Under the pieces are notes generated by a model. The model did not search any database. It was not told the origin of the DNA and worked only from the letters and a program-made list of their open reading frames with translations. The position numbers were made by a program, and so were the translations under genes. 64,000 nucleotides of DNA from Chelativorans sp. (GTDB lineage Bacteria > Pseudomonadota > Alphaproteobacteria > Rhizobiales > Rhizobiaceae). This document shows, one piece after another, positions 8,773 to 18,101 of the stretch (positions are counted from its first letter, which is position 1; each line of letters opens with the position of its first letter). The stretch lies in the NCBI RefSeq assembly GCF_031180965.1, contig NZ_JAPSLH010000011.1, positions 62,001 to 126,000 on the forward strand. Direction: 5' to 3'.

Positions 8773-9864
8773 ATGAGCCGAGGATTGCCCTTGCCCGAAA
8801 CCATGGCCGCCGTGCTGCTCACCGGCCATGGCGGCCTCGACAAGCTGGTCTATCGGACGGATGTGCCCGTGCCGCGGCCCGCACCCGGCGAGGTTCTGAT
8901 CGAGGTTTCGGCCTGCGGGATGAACAACACGGACGTCTGGGTGCGCGAGGGCGCCTATGGCCGCGAGGACGATCCCGGCGCTGTCTCCACCTGGCGTCGG
9001 CAGGAGCCGACGCTCACTTTCCCGCGTATTCAGGGCACGGATACAGCGGGCCATATCGTGGCGACGGGCGAGGGGGTTGATCCCGCCCGGATCGGCGAAC
9101 GCGTGATGGTGGATTTTTCCATCTACAACCGGGATGACGACAGTCTCGCCGACATCGATTACATCGGTCATGGGCGCGACGGCGGCTATGCCGAATATGT
9201 CGCCGTCCCGGCCGACCATGCCCATGTCGTGCGAACCGGCATGAGCGATGTGGAGCTCGCCACCTTCGCCTGCGCCTATCTAACGGGCGAGCACATGCTC
9301 GATCGGGCGCGTGTGGCTGCGGGCGAGCGCGTGTTGATCACCGGCGCTTCCGGCGGGGTGGGCTCAGGTCTCGTCCAGCTGGTCCGCGCCCGCGATGCTA
9401 TCCCCTATGCCGTCGTCGGCCCAGGCAAGGGGGATGCCGTGCGCGCCATCGGGGCAGAAGCCGTCATTTCGCGTGAAACGCCCGATCTGCCTGCCGCCGT
9501 GGCCCAAGCCACCGGCGGTGGGCAGATCGACGTGGTGGCCGACCTGGTCGCCGGGCGGCTCTTCAATGACCTCCTGCGCATCCTGCGGCCGGAGGGGCGC
9601 TATGTCACCGCCGGGGCGATCGGAGGTCCGGTGGTCCAGCTCGATCTTCGAACCATGTATCTGAAGCACCTGGAACTGCACGGCTCCTCCCAGGGCACCC
9701 GCGGCGCCTTCCGGCGTCTGGTGCGCTACATCGAAGAAGGCAAGGTGAAGCCGCTGGTCGGCGGCGTCTACCGGCTTTCCGATTTTCACGCCGCCCAACG
9801 CGACTTCATGGCAAAGAGCTTCGTCGGGAAGCTGGTCGTGGTGCCGGACCGGAAGTGGTCCTAG
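8773..9864 (+). CDS. MDR-family zinc-type alcohol dehydrogenase / quinone oxidoreductase-like
   Basis: This protein of about 363 residues belongs to the medium-chain dehydrogenase/reductase superfamily. It has an N-terminal GroES-like fold with CGMNNTD and a Rossmann segment GASGGVGSG for NAD(P). The catalytic-domain Cys/His pattern of classic zinc alcohol dehydrogenases is incomplete, so quinone-oxidoreductase-type chemistry is possible. ATG at 8773 is supported by AGGGA 7 bases upstream; an in-frame ATG at 8755 overlaps the atf stop as TGATG and would couple translation directly. The gene is an addition to the usual asnC-ssd-atf set. A role in ectoine breakdown is suggested only by co-orientation. 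Confidence 0.75.
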   Translation: MSRGLPLPETMAAVLLTGHGGLDKLVYRTDVPVPRPAPGEVLIEVSACGMNNTDVWVREGAYGREDDPGAVSTWRRQEPTLTFPRIQGTDTAGHIVATGEGVDPARIGERVMVDFSIYNRDDDSLADIDYIGHGRDGGYAEYVAVPADHAHVVRTGMSDVELATFACAYLTGEHMLDRARVAAGERVLITGASGGVGSGLVQLVRARDAIPYAVVGPGKGDAVRAIGAEAVISRETPDLPAAVAQATGGGQIDVVADLVAGRLFNDLLRILRPEGRYVTAGAIGGPVVQLDLRTMYLKHLELHGSSQGTRGAFRRLVRYIEEGKVKPLVGGVYRLSDFHAAQRDFMAKSFVGKLVVVPDRKWS

Positions 9865-9897
9865 ACCAGGTCATGGACTTACAAGCTCTGATCGGCC

Positions 9898-10656
9898 CTA
9901 GCGCGGCACACTGATCTTTTGCCCGAGCCCGCCGTCGACGGCGAGCTTGGTTCCGGTGGTGTAGGTCGCCTCGAAGGCGAGGAAGAGCACGGCGCGCGCG
10001 ACTTCCTCGGCCGTGCCGTGGCGCTTCATCGGTGTCACCGCATTGCCGATCTCGTGGAAGGACCGGCGCTCTTCTTCCGACATGCCGGCCACGCCCGCCG
10101 TAGGCGTGTCGATGAAGCCCGGGCTTACCGCATTGACGCGGATGCCGCGCGGCAGAAATTCGGCGGCAAAGCCGGAGACGAGCGAGATCAGCGCCGCCTT
10201 GGTGGCGCTGTAAACGGTCATTCCCGGCTCACCGCCTTCGTCAGCCACCGAGGAGGTCACGACGATGGCACCGCCGTCGCGGAGCAGCGGCGAGAGGCGC
10301 TGAACCGTGAAAAAAGCTCCCTTGGTGTTCACCGCGAACTGCCGGTCGTAGGATTCTTCCGTCACCTGCTCGAAGGGCGCGAGCTCGGCAATTCCCGCAT
10401 TGAAGTGCAGGAGATCGATCCGGCCGAGTTTCTGGCCGACGATGCCCGCCAGCAGCCCGATGTCGTTCATGTCCGACACGTCGGAACAGACGGTTTGCAG
10501 ACCCTCTCCGAGCTCCCGCCGCGCCGCTTCGAGGTTGCGGGCGTTGCGCGCAGTGATCAGCACCCGGGCTCCGCCCTCCAGGAGCAGCCGGGCCGTCGCC
10601 AGTCCCATTCCGTGGCTGCCACCGATGATGACCGCATTCTTTCCTTGATAACGCAT
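9898..10656 (-). CDS. Short-chain dehydrogenase/reductase
   Basis: This 252-residue classical SDR has a GGSHGMGLA cofactor-binding motif near residues 12-20 (in place of TGxxxGxG), an NAG-type motif (FNAGIA), catalytic Ser in VTSSVA, YSATK (Tyr-x3-Lys) and a C-terminal VDGG. It should oxidise or reduce a small alcohol or ketone with NAD(P)(H); the substrate is unknown. AGGAGG lies 7 bases before the ATG, a strong ribosome site. It is divergent from the LysR gene at 10733, the usual arrangement of a LysR regulator and its target, and is convergent with the MDR gene before it. Confidence 0.85.
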   Translation of the reverse strand: MRYQGKNAVIIGGSHGMGLATARLLLEGGARVLITARNARNLEAARRELGEGLQTVCSDVSDMNDIGLLAGIVGQKLGRIDLLHFNAGIAELAPFEQVTEESYDRQFAVNTKGAFFTVQRLSPLLRDGGAIVVTSSVADEGGEPGMTVYSATKAALISLVSGFAAEFLPRGIRVNAVSPGFIDTPTAGVAGMSEEERRSFHEIGNAVTPMKRHGTAEEVARAVLFLAFEATYTTGTKLAVDGGLGQKISVPR

Positions 10657-10732
10657 GTCTTGTCGCCTCCTTTGCCGAATTGGAGCTGCGTTGATATATT
10701 CGGGGAGACGATCGGTTGTAATCGCCCGGAGA

Positions 10733-11659
10733 ATGGACAGTAAGTCCACAAATGGGGACGAAGAAGTGCTGAACCTGAACGATCTGCAGGTATTCGTGCA
10801 GGTGGTCGACCACGGCGGCATCAGCGCGGCCAGCCGGGCGCTTGGCATTCCTAAACAAACGCTGAGCAAGCGGCTCTCCGTGCTGGAGCGTCAGGCAGGC
10901 GTCCGCCTCATCCAGCGGACATCCCGCCGCTTCAAGGTCACGGAAGTCGGGGAGGACCTCTACCGCCACGGCTCGGCCATGCTGGTCGAGGCCGAAGCGG
11001 CCGAGAACGTCATCAAGGGCCGGCTCGCCGAGCCCAGCGGGTCCGTGCGGATAACAGCCTCGGTGCCGACGGCACAGCACACTCTGGCGCCGCTCTTGCC
11101 CCGTATTGCCAAGGCCTATCCGAAGATCCTGATTGTCCTCGATGCGAGCGACCGCTTCGTCGACATTCTTCGCGAGGGCTACGACATCGCGATCCGCGAC
11201 CATCTTGGACCCTTGCCTGATTCCGAACTCGTGCAGCGGCGCATCCGTACCGAGGAGTTCTGGCTGGTTGGCTCGCCCGGCTACCTGGACGGGCGGCCAC
11301 TGCGCGATCCCGCGGATCTGGCGCAGTTGGAAGGGCTCTTCACACAGCCCGGTGAAACCCGCTGGACCCTGCGCAGCTCGGACGGCGGCACGACGGTGGC
11401 AGCGCTCATTCCGCGCTACTATGCCGACGAAGGCACCGCCCTCCTGCATGCCGCAACGGCAGGGCTGGGTATCGCTTGCCTGCCGCGCAGCATGTGCGCG
11501 CAGGCGATCAGGACGGGCGAACTTGCCCGGGTGCTTCCCGATTGGTCGGCCGGCGAGATCAACACCAGCCTCATCTTTCCGCATCGGCGGGGCCAGCTTC
11601 CGTCAGTACGCGTTGTTGCCGACCTGATCATCGAGCACCTTTCACGCGAACGAGAATAG
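10733..11659 (+). CDS. LysR-family transcriptional regulator
   Basis: This protein of about 308 residues has an N-terminal LysR winged helix ([20 protein letters not shown], then [13 protein letters not shown]). A periplasmic-binding-protein-like effector domain follows from about residue 100, ending in the GLGIACLP segment. It resembles the broad AaeR/DmlR subgroup. A GTG at 10766 (protein beginning MLNLNDLQ, preceded by GGACGAAGAA) is an equally plausible start. The 76-base divergent gap with the SDR gene contains CGAT-N8-ATCG (10709-10724), a weak dyad that might be part of its binding site. It probably regulates the SDR. Confidence 0.82.
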   Translation: MDSKSTNGDEEVLNLNDLQVFVQVVDHGGISAASRALGIPKQTLSKRLSVLERQAGVRLIQRTSRRFKVTEVGEDLYRHGSAMLVEAEAAENVIKGRLAEPSGSVRITASVPTAQHTLAPLLPRIAKAYPKILIVLDASDRFVDILREGYDIAIRDHLGPLPDSELVQRRIRTEEFWLVGSPGYLDGRPLRDPADLAQLEGLFTQPGETRWTLRSSDGGTTVAALIPRYYADEGTALLHAATAGLGIACLPRSMCAQAIRTGELARVLPDWSAGEINTSLIFPHRRGQLPSVRVVADLIIEHLSRERE

Positions 11660-11711
11660 CGCAGCCGTCCCCCGGCCGAATTCTTCCGAGACCGCTCCCT
11701 TAGCATGTCTG

Positions 11712-12131
11712 CTAGTCGGGCCAGCATGGCGCGAGCGCGGCGGGCAGGTGATCGCGGATCACCTGCGCCTTTGCCGAGCCAAGCTTCGATCGCCAGAGCG
11801 AAAAGACATCGCAGATAATCGTCGGGGGCGGCGCATGGTGATCCCTCACGCGCCCGTAGACCCGCGCGAAGAAGCTTGGAACATCGAGAACCTGCCGCGG
11901 CGTGTAGTCGAGCGACCAGCCTTCCAGGAAAATGCCCCGTTCAAGTGCAGGTAGAACGTTTGCAATTGCGAGAACGGCATTCGGCTCGAGCGAATCGCGC
12001 AACTCCAGCATTACCGCCCTCATTTGCGGCCCCGCCTGATGCGTCGTCGCAAGCCCGGCACGTCTCGCCAGATCCACGCACCACTCGATGTGCATCTGGG
12101 TTGCACGCTCGACATCGACCGGGTGGCCCAT
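11712..12131 (-). CDS. DUF2267-like protein
   Basis: This 139-residue protein has a segment LRDSLEPNAVLAIANVLP followed by LERGIFLEGW that matches the DUF2267 pattern I know (LRDxLxxxExxxLxxQLPxLxRGxxxEGW). No signal peptide or membrane segment is seen. Function of the family is unknown. AAAGGGGG lies 4 bases before the ATG. It follows the SRPBCC gene by 10 bases, so the two are one transcription unit, opposite the TetR gene. Confidence 0.7.
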   Translation of the reverse strand: MGHPVDVERATQMHIEWCVDLARRAGLATTHQAGPQMRAVMLELRDSLEPNAVLAIANVLPALERGIFLEGWSLDYTPRQVLDVPSFFARVYGRVRDHHAPPPTIICDVFSLWRSKLGSAKAQVIRDHLPAALAPCWPD

Positions 12132-12141
12132 CTGTCCCCCT

Positions 12142-12642
12142 TTAGATTGAACTGCCGCGGCCGGGCCGGCTCTCCGCAACCGCCTTGATCCCCTCCAGCC
12201 ACGACAGGATCCGGGCGCGCAACTCGTCATTCCCGATCTGCGGTGCTGCGGGCGCGGTCATGGCCTCCTGGCATTTCAAGCTGGTGGTTCCGTCCTCGAC
12301 CCGCTCGAGGACATAGCGGTGGGTCATCACCAGACGCGCGGTTGCCGTGCTCCATGTCACTTCGTGAGGTGGGTCAACGCGTCCATACCGCGAGACGAGC
12401 CCGACACCAGCAGTAGACCACGTGAATGAGCTGTCCGGAGCGACAGAGCCCGGAGTCACATCATGGATGTCCGAACGGATTTCGGGCCATCCTGCCACAT
12501 CGGTAAGCACGGCCCAGACTGTTTCGGGCGAGGCAGTGATCGTGATCTCGCCCGCCGCCTGTACCGGCGCATTCGGGTCGATGAGGCCTTTGCGGGAATA
12601 GGCTTCATGGACCTCTTCCCAAGATGCTGTGCTCGCGACCAT
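12142..12642 (-). CDS. SRPBCC (START/Bet v 1-like) domain protein
   Basis: This 166-residue protein has the polyketide cyclase/SRPBCC pattern: GEITITASPETVWAVLTDVAGWPEI, a central SFTWSTAG strand and a C-terminal helix with NDELRARILSWLEGIK. The family binds hydrophobic ligands in a cavity, and some members are cyclases or stress proteins; no catalytic residue can be assigned here. It is co-directional with the DUF2267 gene and divergent from the TetR regulator at 12770. It is therefore the likely target of that regulator. Confidence 0.75.
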   Translation of the reverse strand: MVASTASWEEVHEAYSRKGLIDPNAPVQAAGEITITASPETVWAVLTDVAGWPEIRSDIHDVTPGSVAPDSSFTWSTAGVGLVSRYGRVDPPHEVTWSTATARLVMTHRYVLERVEDGTTSLKCQEAMTAPAAPQIGNDELRARILSWLEGIKAVAESRPGRGSSI

Positions 12643-12682
12643 TCTCTTGATCCATTCCTGGCGAAAGCGACTGCGCCGACGC

Positions 12683-12715
12683 TTGATTGATTCAATGTCC
12701 GATACGCTGTATCAA
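12683..12715. promoter_or_regulatory. Promoter with overlapping inverted repeat upstream of the TetR gene
   Basis: TTGATT (12687-12692) and TATCAA (12710-12715) are separated by 17 bases and form a good sigma-70-type promoter reading toward the TetR gene. TTGATTCA (12687-12694) and TGTATCAA (12708-12715) are an inverted repeat with one mismatch, and GATAC-GCT-GTATC lies inside it. A repressor bound here would cover both promoter boxes, which fits autoregulation by the adjacent TetR protein. Binding is inferred. Confidence 0.55.
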
Positions 12716-12769
12716 TATGTCCAGCCGTCAAGATCTGAACCGCGCTACAGGGAGCCGGCAGCGGAGGCC

Positions 12770-13546
12770 ATGTCTCGAGACAGTCGTCGACCGCAAACGC
12801 TGACGCAAACCATGGGGCTGTTATGGTCGTCCCATTCGCGCGAGATCGGGCGCACCGGTCTGACGATCAGCGACTTCGTGGACGCGGCGATCTCGCTTGC
12901 GCGGGAGGAGGGTATAGGCGCGCTGTCCATACGCAATGTTGCGTCCCGCCTCGGCGTGCGCGCCATGGCGATGTATAGCGCGGTGCCTGGCAAGAGCGAC
13001 CTCGTGGCGCTGATGGTCGACAAGGCCTATCGCGACCTTTACGCGGAAGGCGACGAGCCGGACACGACGGACTGGCGAAAGGGGTTGCGTGAGATCGCGT
13101 CGGCGAACAGGGCGCTCTACGCTCGGCACGAATGGCTGCACGCGCTTACCCCCGTACGTTCGGCCATGGGACCTTACGAGGCTCGCAAGCACGAGATCGA
13201 ACTGCGCGTCATCGATCGGATCGGCCTCACCGACTTCGAGATGGACCAGGCGTTGACACTGGTGGTCACGCATGTGGCGCAGGCCTGCCGGATGGAATCC
13301 CAGCTGCGCAGGGAACGGATGGATACCGGCCTGGACGATGATGAATGGTGGGTGCAGGCCATGCCGGTTCTCGAGCGCGTCTATGATCCCGAACGCTTCC
13401 CCCTCTGCGTGAGAGTGGGAACGGCTGCGAGCGCTGCCCGGAACGGGCAGTTTTGGGGACAAGAAATCTTCGAGTTCGGCCTGGAGCGGATCATAGACGG
13501 AATAGGGGCATTGATCTCCAACCGCGGCGCAATGGAAAATCCCTAG
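12770..13546 (+). CDS. TetR/AcrR-family transcriptional regulator
   Basis: This 258-residue protein has an N-terminal TetR helix-turn-helix (about residues 35-80: SDFVDAAISLAREEG, then SIRNVASRLGVRAMAMYSAVPGKSDLV). A larger C-terminal ligand domain resembles the tetracycline-repressor class C-terminal fold. ATG at 12770 is chosen because it lies downstream of the predicted promoter at 12687-12715; an in-frame ATG at 12695 would lie inside it. The divergent SRPBCC/DUF2267 operon is the probable target. The inducer cannot be told. Confidence 0.78.
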   Translation: MSRDSRRPQTLTQTMGLLWSSHSREIGRTGLTISDFVDAAISLAREEGIGALSIRNVASRLGVRAMAMYSAVPGKSDLVALMVDKAYRDLYAEGDEPDTTDWRKGLREIASANRALYARHEWLHALTPVRSAMGPYEARKHEIELRVIDRIGLTDFEMDQALTLVVTHVAQACRMESQLRRERMDTGLDDDEWWVQAMPVLERVYDPERFPLCVRVGTAASAARNGQFWGQEIFEFGLERIIDGIGALISNRGAMENP

Positions 13547-13697
13547 GCCGCGAGCTCCGCTGTCCATCACGGGCCGCCAGCTGCTCCCGCGCTTTCAGGG
13601 TCCGAATTGGGCCTCCACTGAGCCTACTAGCCTAAACGCAGCCGGGAAGCTTTATCTGCGGTGAGCCGGAGTATCGGGTACGGTTCGTTCACGGGGG

Positions 13698-16600
13698 CTA
13701 TCCCCGGCCAAATCCTCCTGCGGTCGGAGTCGTGATGATAACGGCCTCGCCCGCGTCGATCACCGTCTGGTCGCACGCTTTCAGCACGTCCACACTCCCG
13801 TTCTTGCGGCGGACCTCGGTCTTGCCCGGCTTCCCGTCGCCGCCGCCTTCGATGCCGCGCGGCGGCAGGGTGCGGTGGGAGGAGAGAATGGCGCATTCCA
13901 TCCTTTCCAGAAAACGGATCGTGCGCTTCGTGCCGTCGCCCGCGTTCCAGCGGCCCCTTCCGCCCGAGCCCGCGCGAATGTGGAAATCCTCGAGCAGGAC
14001 AGGAAAGCGCAGCTCCAGGACCTCGGGGTCCGTCAGCCGCGAATTCGTCATGTGCGTGTGGACCCCGTTCGTGCCGTGGAAGCCCCGGCCGTCATTCATG
14101 CGCCCGGCGGGGGAGCCCGAGCAGATTGTCTCGTAATACTGGTATTGCGCGTTGCCGAAGGTGAGGTTGTTCATCGTGCCCTGGGCATTGGCCAGCGCCC
14201 CCATGGCGGCGAAGAGTGCGTTCGTGACGTGCTGCGAAGTCTCCACATTTCCCGCCACGACCGCTGCGGGATAGGAGGGGCGGAGCATGCATCCGTCCGG
14301 GATGATGATCCTTATTGGCCTTAGGCACCCCGCATTCATGGGGATCGAGCCCTCCACCATGACACGGAATGCATAGAGCACCGCTGCGCGCGTCACCGGC
14401 TCCGGTGCGTTGAAATTGTTCCTCTCGACCTTCGAGGTGCCGGTGAAGTCCACGGTCGCCTCCCGCTTTTGCCGGTCGATCGTGATCTTCACCTTGATCA
14501 CCTGGCCGGTATCGGTCGGGTATTCGTATTCGGAGACGTCCGGCAGGCGCTCCAGCACGCGGCGCACGCTCTCGGCCGCATTGTCCTGCACATGGCCCAT
14601 ATAGGCCTCGACCACGTCGAGCCCGAAATCGGCGACCATCTTCCGGAGTTCCGCCACGCCCTTCTCGTTGGCGGCGATCTGGGCCTTGAGGTCGGCGATG
14701 TTCTGGTGCGGGTTCCGCGCGGGATAAGGGTGGTTGGTGAGGAGCTCGTAAAGCTCCTTCTCGCGGAAGCGGCCGCGCTCCACGAGGCGGAAATTGTCGA
14801 AGAGCACACCCTCCTCGTCCACGGTGGTAGCGAGCGGTGTCATGGAGCCGGGGGCGGAGCCGCCGACATCGGCATGGTGTCCGCGCGAAGCAACCCAAAA
14901 GAGGATTCTTCGCGGTTGGCCGGCCTCCGCCACATCGGGGGAAGGGCGCCCGTCCTCGAACACCGGCGTCACCACCGTTATGTCCGGCAGATGCGTGCCG
15001 CCATTATAGGGCGCGTTGAGCGCGAAGACGTCGCCCGGGTGGACATCACCCTCGTTGAGCCGGATGATCGTTTCAACGGAACGGTCCATGGAACCAAGAT
15101 GCACCGGCATGTGCGGTGCGTTGGCCACCAGAGCGCCGTTCCGGTCGAACACGGCGCAGGAGAAGTCGAGCCGCTCCTTGATGTTCACCGAATAGGCCGT
15201 GTTCTGAAGCGTGACTCCCATCTGCTCGGCGATGGACATAAACAGGTTGTTGAAGACCTCCAGCATCACCGGGTCGGCCTCGGTGCCGACAGCGGCCTGC
15301 CGTACCTTTTTCTCCGCCCGGCGCATCAGCACGTGGTTGCGCGCGGTGATCTCGGCGCGCCAGCCGGGCTCGACCACGATGGTCTGGTTGTCCTCGATGA
15401 TCAGCGCCGGCCCGGCGATGCGGTGGCCAGGCGAAAGCTTCGCCCTCAGGAAAACACCCGCCTCGCGCCATTCGCCTTCGCAGAAGACCTTCCGCTGCGC
15501 GTGCGGCTCTGGCGCATTGTCGACCGTCGGCAAGGTGGGCTCCTCGGGCGCTGCCGTCCTTGCGTCTACGCCTTCCACATTCACAGCCTCCACGACCATC
15601 GGCTTGCTGTCGTAGACGAACCCAAACTGCGCCTTGTGCGCGGCCTCGAAGGCTTGCCTGGTCCGGTCGACCGAACGGCCGTCGAACGGGATCGAGAGCG
15701 TCGTGTCTGTCCCGTCGTAGCGGATCTCCAGCCGCACGCGCCAGTCGGTCGCTTCCGTATCGACGCCCTGATCTAGAAGCTCCTTGGCAACTTCCGCCTG
15801 CAGCTCCGAAGCAAGGCTTTCGATTTCCGGCAAGGCGTCCTGCGACAGCGGCCTTATCAGCGCCTTCTGCCGCGAGGCGGAGACGCTCGCCAGTCCGATG
15901 CCGTAGGCCGAAAGCAGCCCGGAAAGGGGATGGATGAGCACGGATTCCATGCCCAGCGCGTCCGCCACAAGGCAGGCGTGCTGACCGCCCGCGCCGCCGA
16001 AACAGTTGAGTAGGTAGCGCGTCACGTCATAGCCGCGCTGGACCGAGATCTTCTTTACCGCATTCGCCATATTTTCGACGGCGATGGTGACGAACCCTTC
16101 GGCTACCGATTCTGGACTGCGGCCGTCGCCGATCTTGGCGGCAAGGTCGGCGAAGCGTTCGCGCACGATTTCCCCATCGAGCGGCAGGTTCTGCTCCGGC
16201 CCGAATATCGCCGGGAAGAAATCCGGATGCAGCTTGCCCAGCATCACATTGGCGTCGGTGACGGCAAGCGGCCCGCCGCGGCGGTAGCAGGCCGGCCCCG
16301 GATTGGCGCCGGCCGAGTCCGGCCCGACCTTAAGACGCCCATCCTTGAAATGCAGGATCGAGCCCCCGCCCGCTGCGACCGTGTGGATACGCATCATGGG
16401 CGCGCGGATGCGCACGCCCGCAACCTCCGTGTCGAAGGCCCGTTCATACTCGCCGTCGTAGTGGGCGACGTCGGTCGACGTGCCTCCCATGTCGAAGCCG
16501 ATCACCTTCTCGAAGCCGGCGATCCGCGCCGTCTCCACCATGCCGACAACGCCGCCGGCGGGGCCGGACAGGATGGCATCCTTGCCCTGGAACATCTCGG

Positions 16601-17423
16601 CCGCCGTCAGCCCGCCGGAGGACATCATGAATTTGAGGCGGGGCGCGCCCGGTCGGCCGGCCTCTCCCCCTGCGGGCGCGAGGGATTGAGGTGCGTCCGG
16701 CGACATCTCCCCGACGAGGGGGGATATGGACGCCATGCCCAGCTCCCCTGCCACCAGCCGCACATAGCGGGAGAGGATAGGCGATAGATAGGCGTCGACC
16801 ACAGTCGTGTCGCCGCGCCCGACCAGCTTGATGAGCGGCGAAGTCTCGTGGCTCGTCGAGATCTGAGTGAACCCGAGGCTGCGCGCAAGCTGCGCAGCTT
16901 TCTTTTCGTGATCCGGATATTTCCAGGCATGCATGAAGACGATGGCCGCCGCGGCGATACCTTCGCGCCGTGCTGCCTCGATCTGCGGCCGGACGGCTTC
17001 CAGATCGAGTTCCCTCTCCACCGTTCCGTCCACCCGCACGCGCTCGGGCACCTCGATGACGCGCTCATAGAGCTGCTCGGGAAGGATGATCTCTTTGGCG
17101 AAAATGTCCGGCCGTGCCTGATAGGCGATGCGCAGCGCATCGCGGAATCCTTCGGTAATGAGCAGGAGCACGCGGTCGCCCCTGCGCTCGAGCAACGCAT
17201 TCGTGGCGACCGTCGTCCCCATCTTCACCTCGCCGATCAGCTGCGAGGGAATGCGCTCGTCGGCGCCCACGCCCAAAAGATCGCGGATGCCCTGGATACC
17301 CGCGTCGCGATAGGCCTCCGGGTTTTCGGAAAGGAGTTTCCGCTGATGCAGGGTGCCGTTCGGATCGCGGCCGATCACGTCCGTGAAGGTGCCGCCGCGG
17401 TCGATCCAGAAATCCCACCTCAT
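13698..17423 (-). CDS. 5-oxoprolinase / hydantoinase, fused HyuA-HyuB type
   Basis: This 1241-residue protein joins the HyuA-like half (about 1-690; DRGGTFTDV at the start and [11 protein letters not shown], both ATP-binding signatures) to the HyuB-like half (about 705-1241; [35 protein letters not shown]). The fused form with this N-terminus is typical of ATP-dependent 5-oxoprolinase, which opens 5-oxoproline (pyroglutamate) to glutamate in glutathione turnover; hydantoinase activity is the alternative. About 28 residues near 230-257, reading SPLVGEM and onward, interrupt the usual [16 protein letters not shown] junction and come from a palindromic repeat (see 16658-16735). The frame stays open. 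It is divergent from a winged-helix regulator at 17535. Confidence 0.82.
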   Translation of the reverse strand: MRWDFWIDRGGTFTDVIGRDPNGTLHQRKLLSENPEAYRDAGIQGIRDLLGVGADERIPSQLIGEVKMGTTVATNALLERRGDRVLLLITEGFRDALRIAYQARPDIFAKEIILPEQLYERVIEVPERVRVDGTVERELDLEAVRPQIEAARREGIAAAAIVFMHAWKYPDHEKKAAQLARSLGFTQISTSHETSPLIKLVGRGDTTVVDAYLSPILSRYVRLVAGELGMASISPLVGEMSPDAPQSLAPAGGEAGRPGAPRLKFMMSSGGLTAAEMFQGKDAILSGPAGGVVGMVETARIAGFEKVIGFDMGGTSTDVAHYDGEYERAFDTEVAGVRIRAPMMRIHTVAAGGGSILHFKDGRLKVGPDSAGANPGPACYRRGGPLAVTDANVMLGKLHPDFFPAIFGPEQNLPLDGEIVRERFADLAAKIGDGRSPESVAEGFVTIAVENMANAVKKISVQRGYDVTRYLLNCFGGAGGQHACLVADALGMESVLIHPLSGLLSAYGIGLASVSASRQKALIRPLSQDALPEIESLASELQAEVAKELLDQGVDTEATDWRVRLEIRYDGTDTTLSIPFDGRSVDRTRQAFEAAHKAQFGFVYDSKPMVVEAVNVEGVDARTAAPEEPTLPTVDNAPEPHAQRKVFCEGEWREAGVFLRAKLSPGHRIAGPALIIEDNQTIVVEPGWRAEITARNHVLMRRAEKKVRQAAVGTEADPVMLEVFNNLFMSIAEQMGVTLQNTAYSVNIKERLDFSCAVFDRNGALVANAPHMPVHLGSMDRSVETIIRLNEGDVHPGDVFALNAPYNGGTHLPDITVVTPVFEDGRPSPDVAEAGQPRRILFWVASRGHHADVGGSAPGSMTPLATTVDEEGVLFDNFRLVERGRFREKELYELLTNHPYPARNPHQNIADLKAQIAANEKGVAELRKMVADFGLDVVEAYMGHVQDNAAESVRRVLERLPDVSEYEYPTDTGQVIKVKITIDRQKREATVDFTGTSKVERNNFNAPEPVTRAAVLYAFRVMVEGSIPMNAGCLRPIRIIIPDGCMLRPSYPAAVVAGNVETSQHVTNALFAAMGALANAQGTMNNLTFGNAQYQYYETICSGSPAGRMNDGRGFHGTNGVHTHMTNSRLTDPEVLELRFPVLLEDFHIRAGSGGRGRWNAGDGTKRTIRFLERMECAILSSHRTLPPRGIEGGGDGKPGKTEVRRKNGSVDVLKACDQTVIDAGEAVIITTPTAGGFGRG
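16658..16735 (-). repeat. Palindromic intergenic-type repeat inserted in frame within the 5-oxoprolinase gene
   Basis: On the minus strand the segment contains CCCCCTCGTCGGGGAGATG and, further on, CTCGCGCCCGCAGGGGGAG. These are the short GC-rich arms of a repeat family that in rhizobia lies between genes and, when translated, gives SPLVGEM. Here it is inside an open frame and adds roughly 26-28 codons without a stop. The boundaries are estimated from where similarity to ordinary HyuA sequence resumes and are uncertain by several bases. A related larger palindrome occurs at 61132-61281. Confidence 0.6.
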
Positions 17424-17496
17424 CTTGGTTCCGCTCCCCGGTTCAGCATGGACATCCTACCGCAACGCTATATTCTGATTTCTAGCTTTTGTCGAT

Positions 17497-17512
17497 AAAA
17501 TGTCGACATTTT
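17497..17512. promoter_or_regulatory. 16-bp perfect palindrome, candidate operator of the winged-helix regulator
   Basis: AAAATGTCGACATTTT is a perfect palindrome, preceded by a second half-like copy TTTTGTCGA at 17487-17495. It lies in the 111-base gap between the divergent 5-oxoprolinase gene (start 17423) and the regulator gene (start 17535). MarR-type dimers bind palindromes of this length in such positions. Control of both genes from here is inferred. Confidence 0.6.
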
Positions 17513-17534
17513 GGAATTGACGTGGAGCATCCGG

Positions 17535-18053
17535 ATGACGAAGCCCTCCTCCATTGGCCCAATTGTTTCGGCGGCGCATCTGGCCGAGGGCGGAATGGCG
17601 CCCCTGTCGGAGGTCGAATTTTCGCTGACGGTCCTGACCAACGCATTTCAGCGCTGGACGGTGCGCGGCATGTCGGCTGCGGGCTATCCCGGGCTCAGTC
17701 ACGTGGAGGTGCTTATCCTGCACGCCGCCAATCATCGCTCGCGCGAAAAGACGCTGTCCGACCTATGCATGACCTTCAATATAGAGGACACCCACGTGGT
17801 GGCCTATGCGCTCAAGAAGCTCGAGGGAATGGGCCTCATCGAAACCGGCCGGCGCGGCAAGGAGAAGACGGTGAAGGTGACCGAAGCCGGCGCTGCCGCC
17901 TGCCTGCGCTACCGCGATATTCGCGAGGAACTGCTGGTGAAAAGCGTCCGTGCGCTGAATTTCGATGAGAAGCAGCTGAGCACCATCGCAGCTCTCATGC
18001 ACGCACTATCGGGACAGTACGACCAGGCTGCGCGGGCCGCTGCAAGTCTTTGA
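17535..18053 (+). CDS. Winged-helix DNA-binding regulator, MarR-like
   Basis: This 172-residue protein has a winged-helix core of the MarR type: LSHVEVLILHAAN, then LSDLCMTFNIEDTHVVAYALKKLEGMGLIETGRRGKEKTVKVTEAG as recognition helix and wing. Flanking helices are for dimerisation. ATG at 17535 is used because the in-frame TTG at 17511 lies within the palindrome. It is divergent from the 5-oxoprolinase gene, and regulators of this type are often found beside hydantoinase/oxoprolinase genes. Autoregulation through the 17497-17512 palindrome is likely but unproven. Confidence 0.75.
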   Translation: MTKPSSIGPIVSAAHLAEGGMAPLSEVEFSLTVLTNAFQRWTVRGMSAAGYPGLSHVEVLILHAANHRSREKTLSDLCMTFNIEDTHVVAYALKKLEGMGLIETGRRGKEKTVKVTEAGAAACLRYRDIREELLVKSVRALNFDEKQLSTIAALMHALSGQYDQAARAAASL

Positions 18054-18101
18054 ACGGAGAACTACGCAGGCTTCTCACGTCGTTGCGTGGACGTCACCGG
18101 C

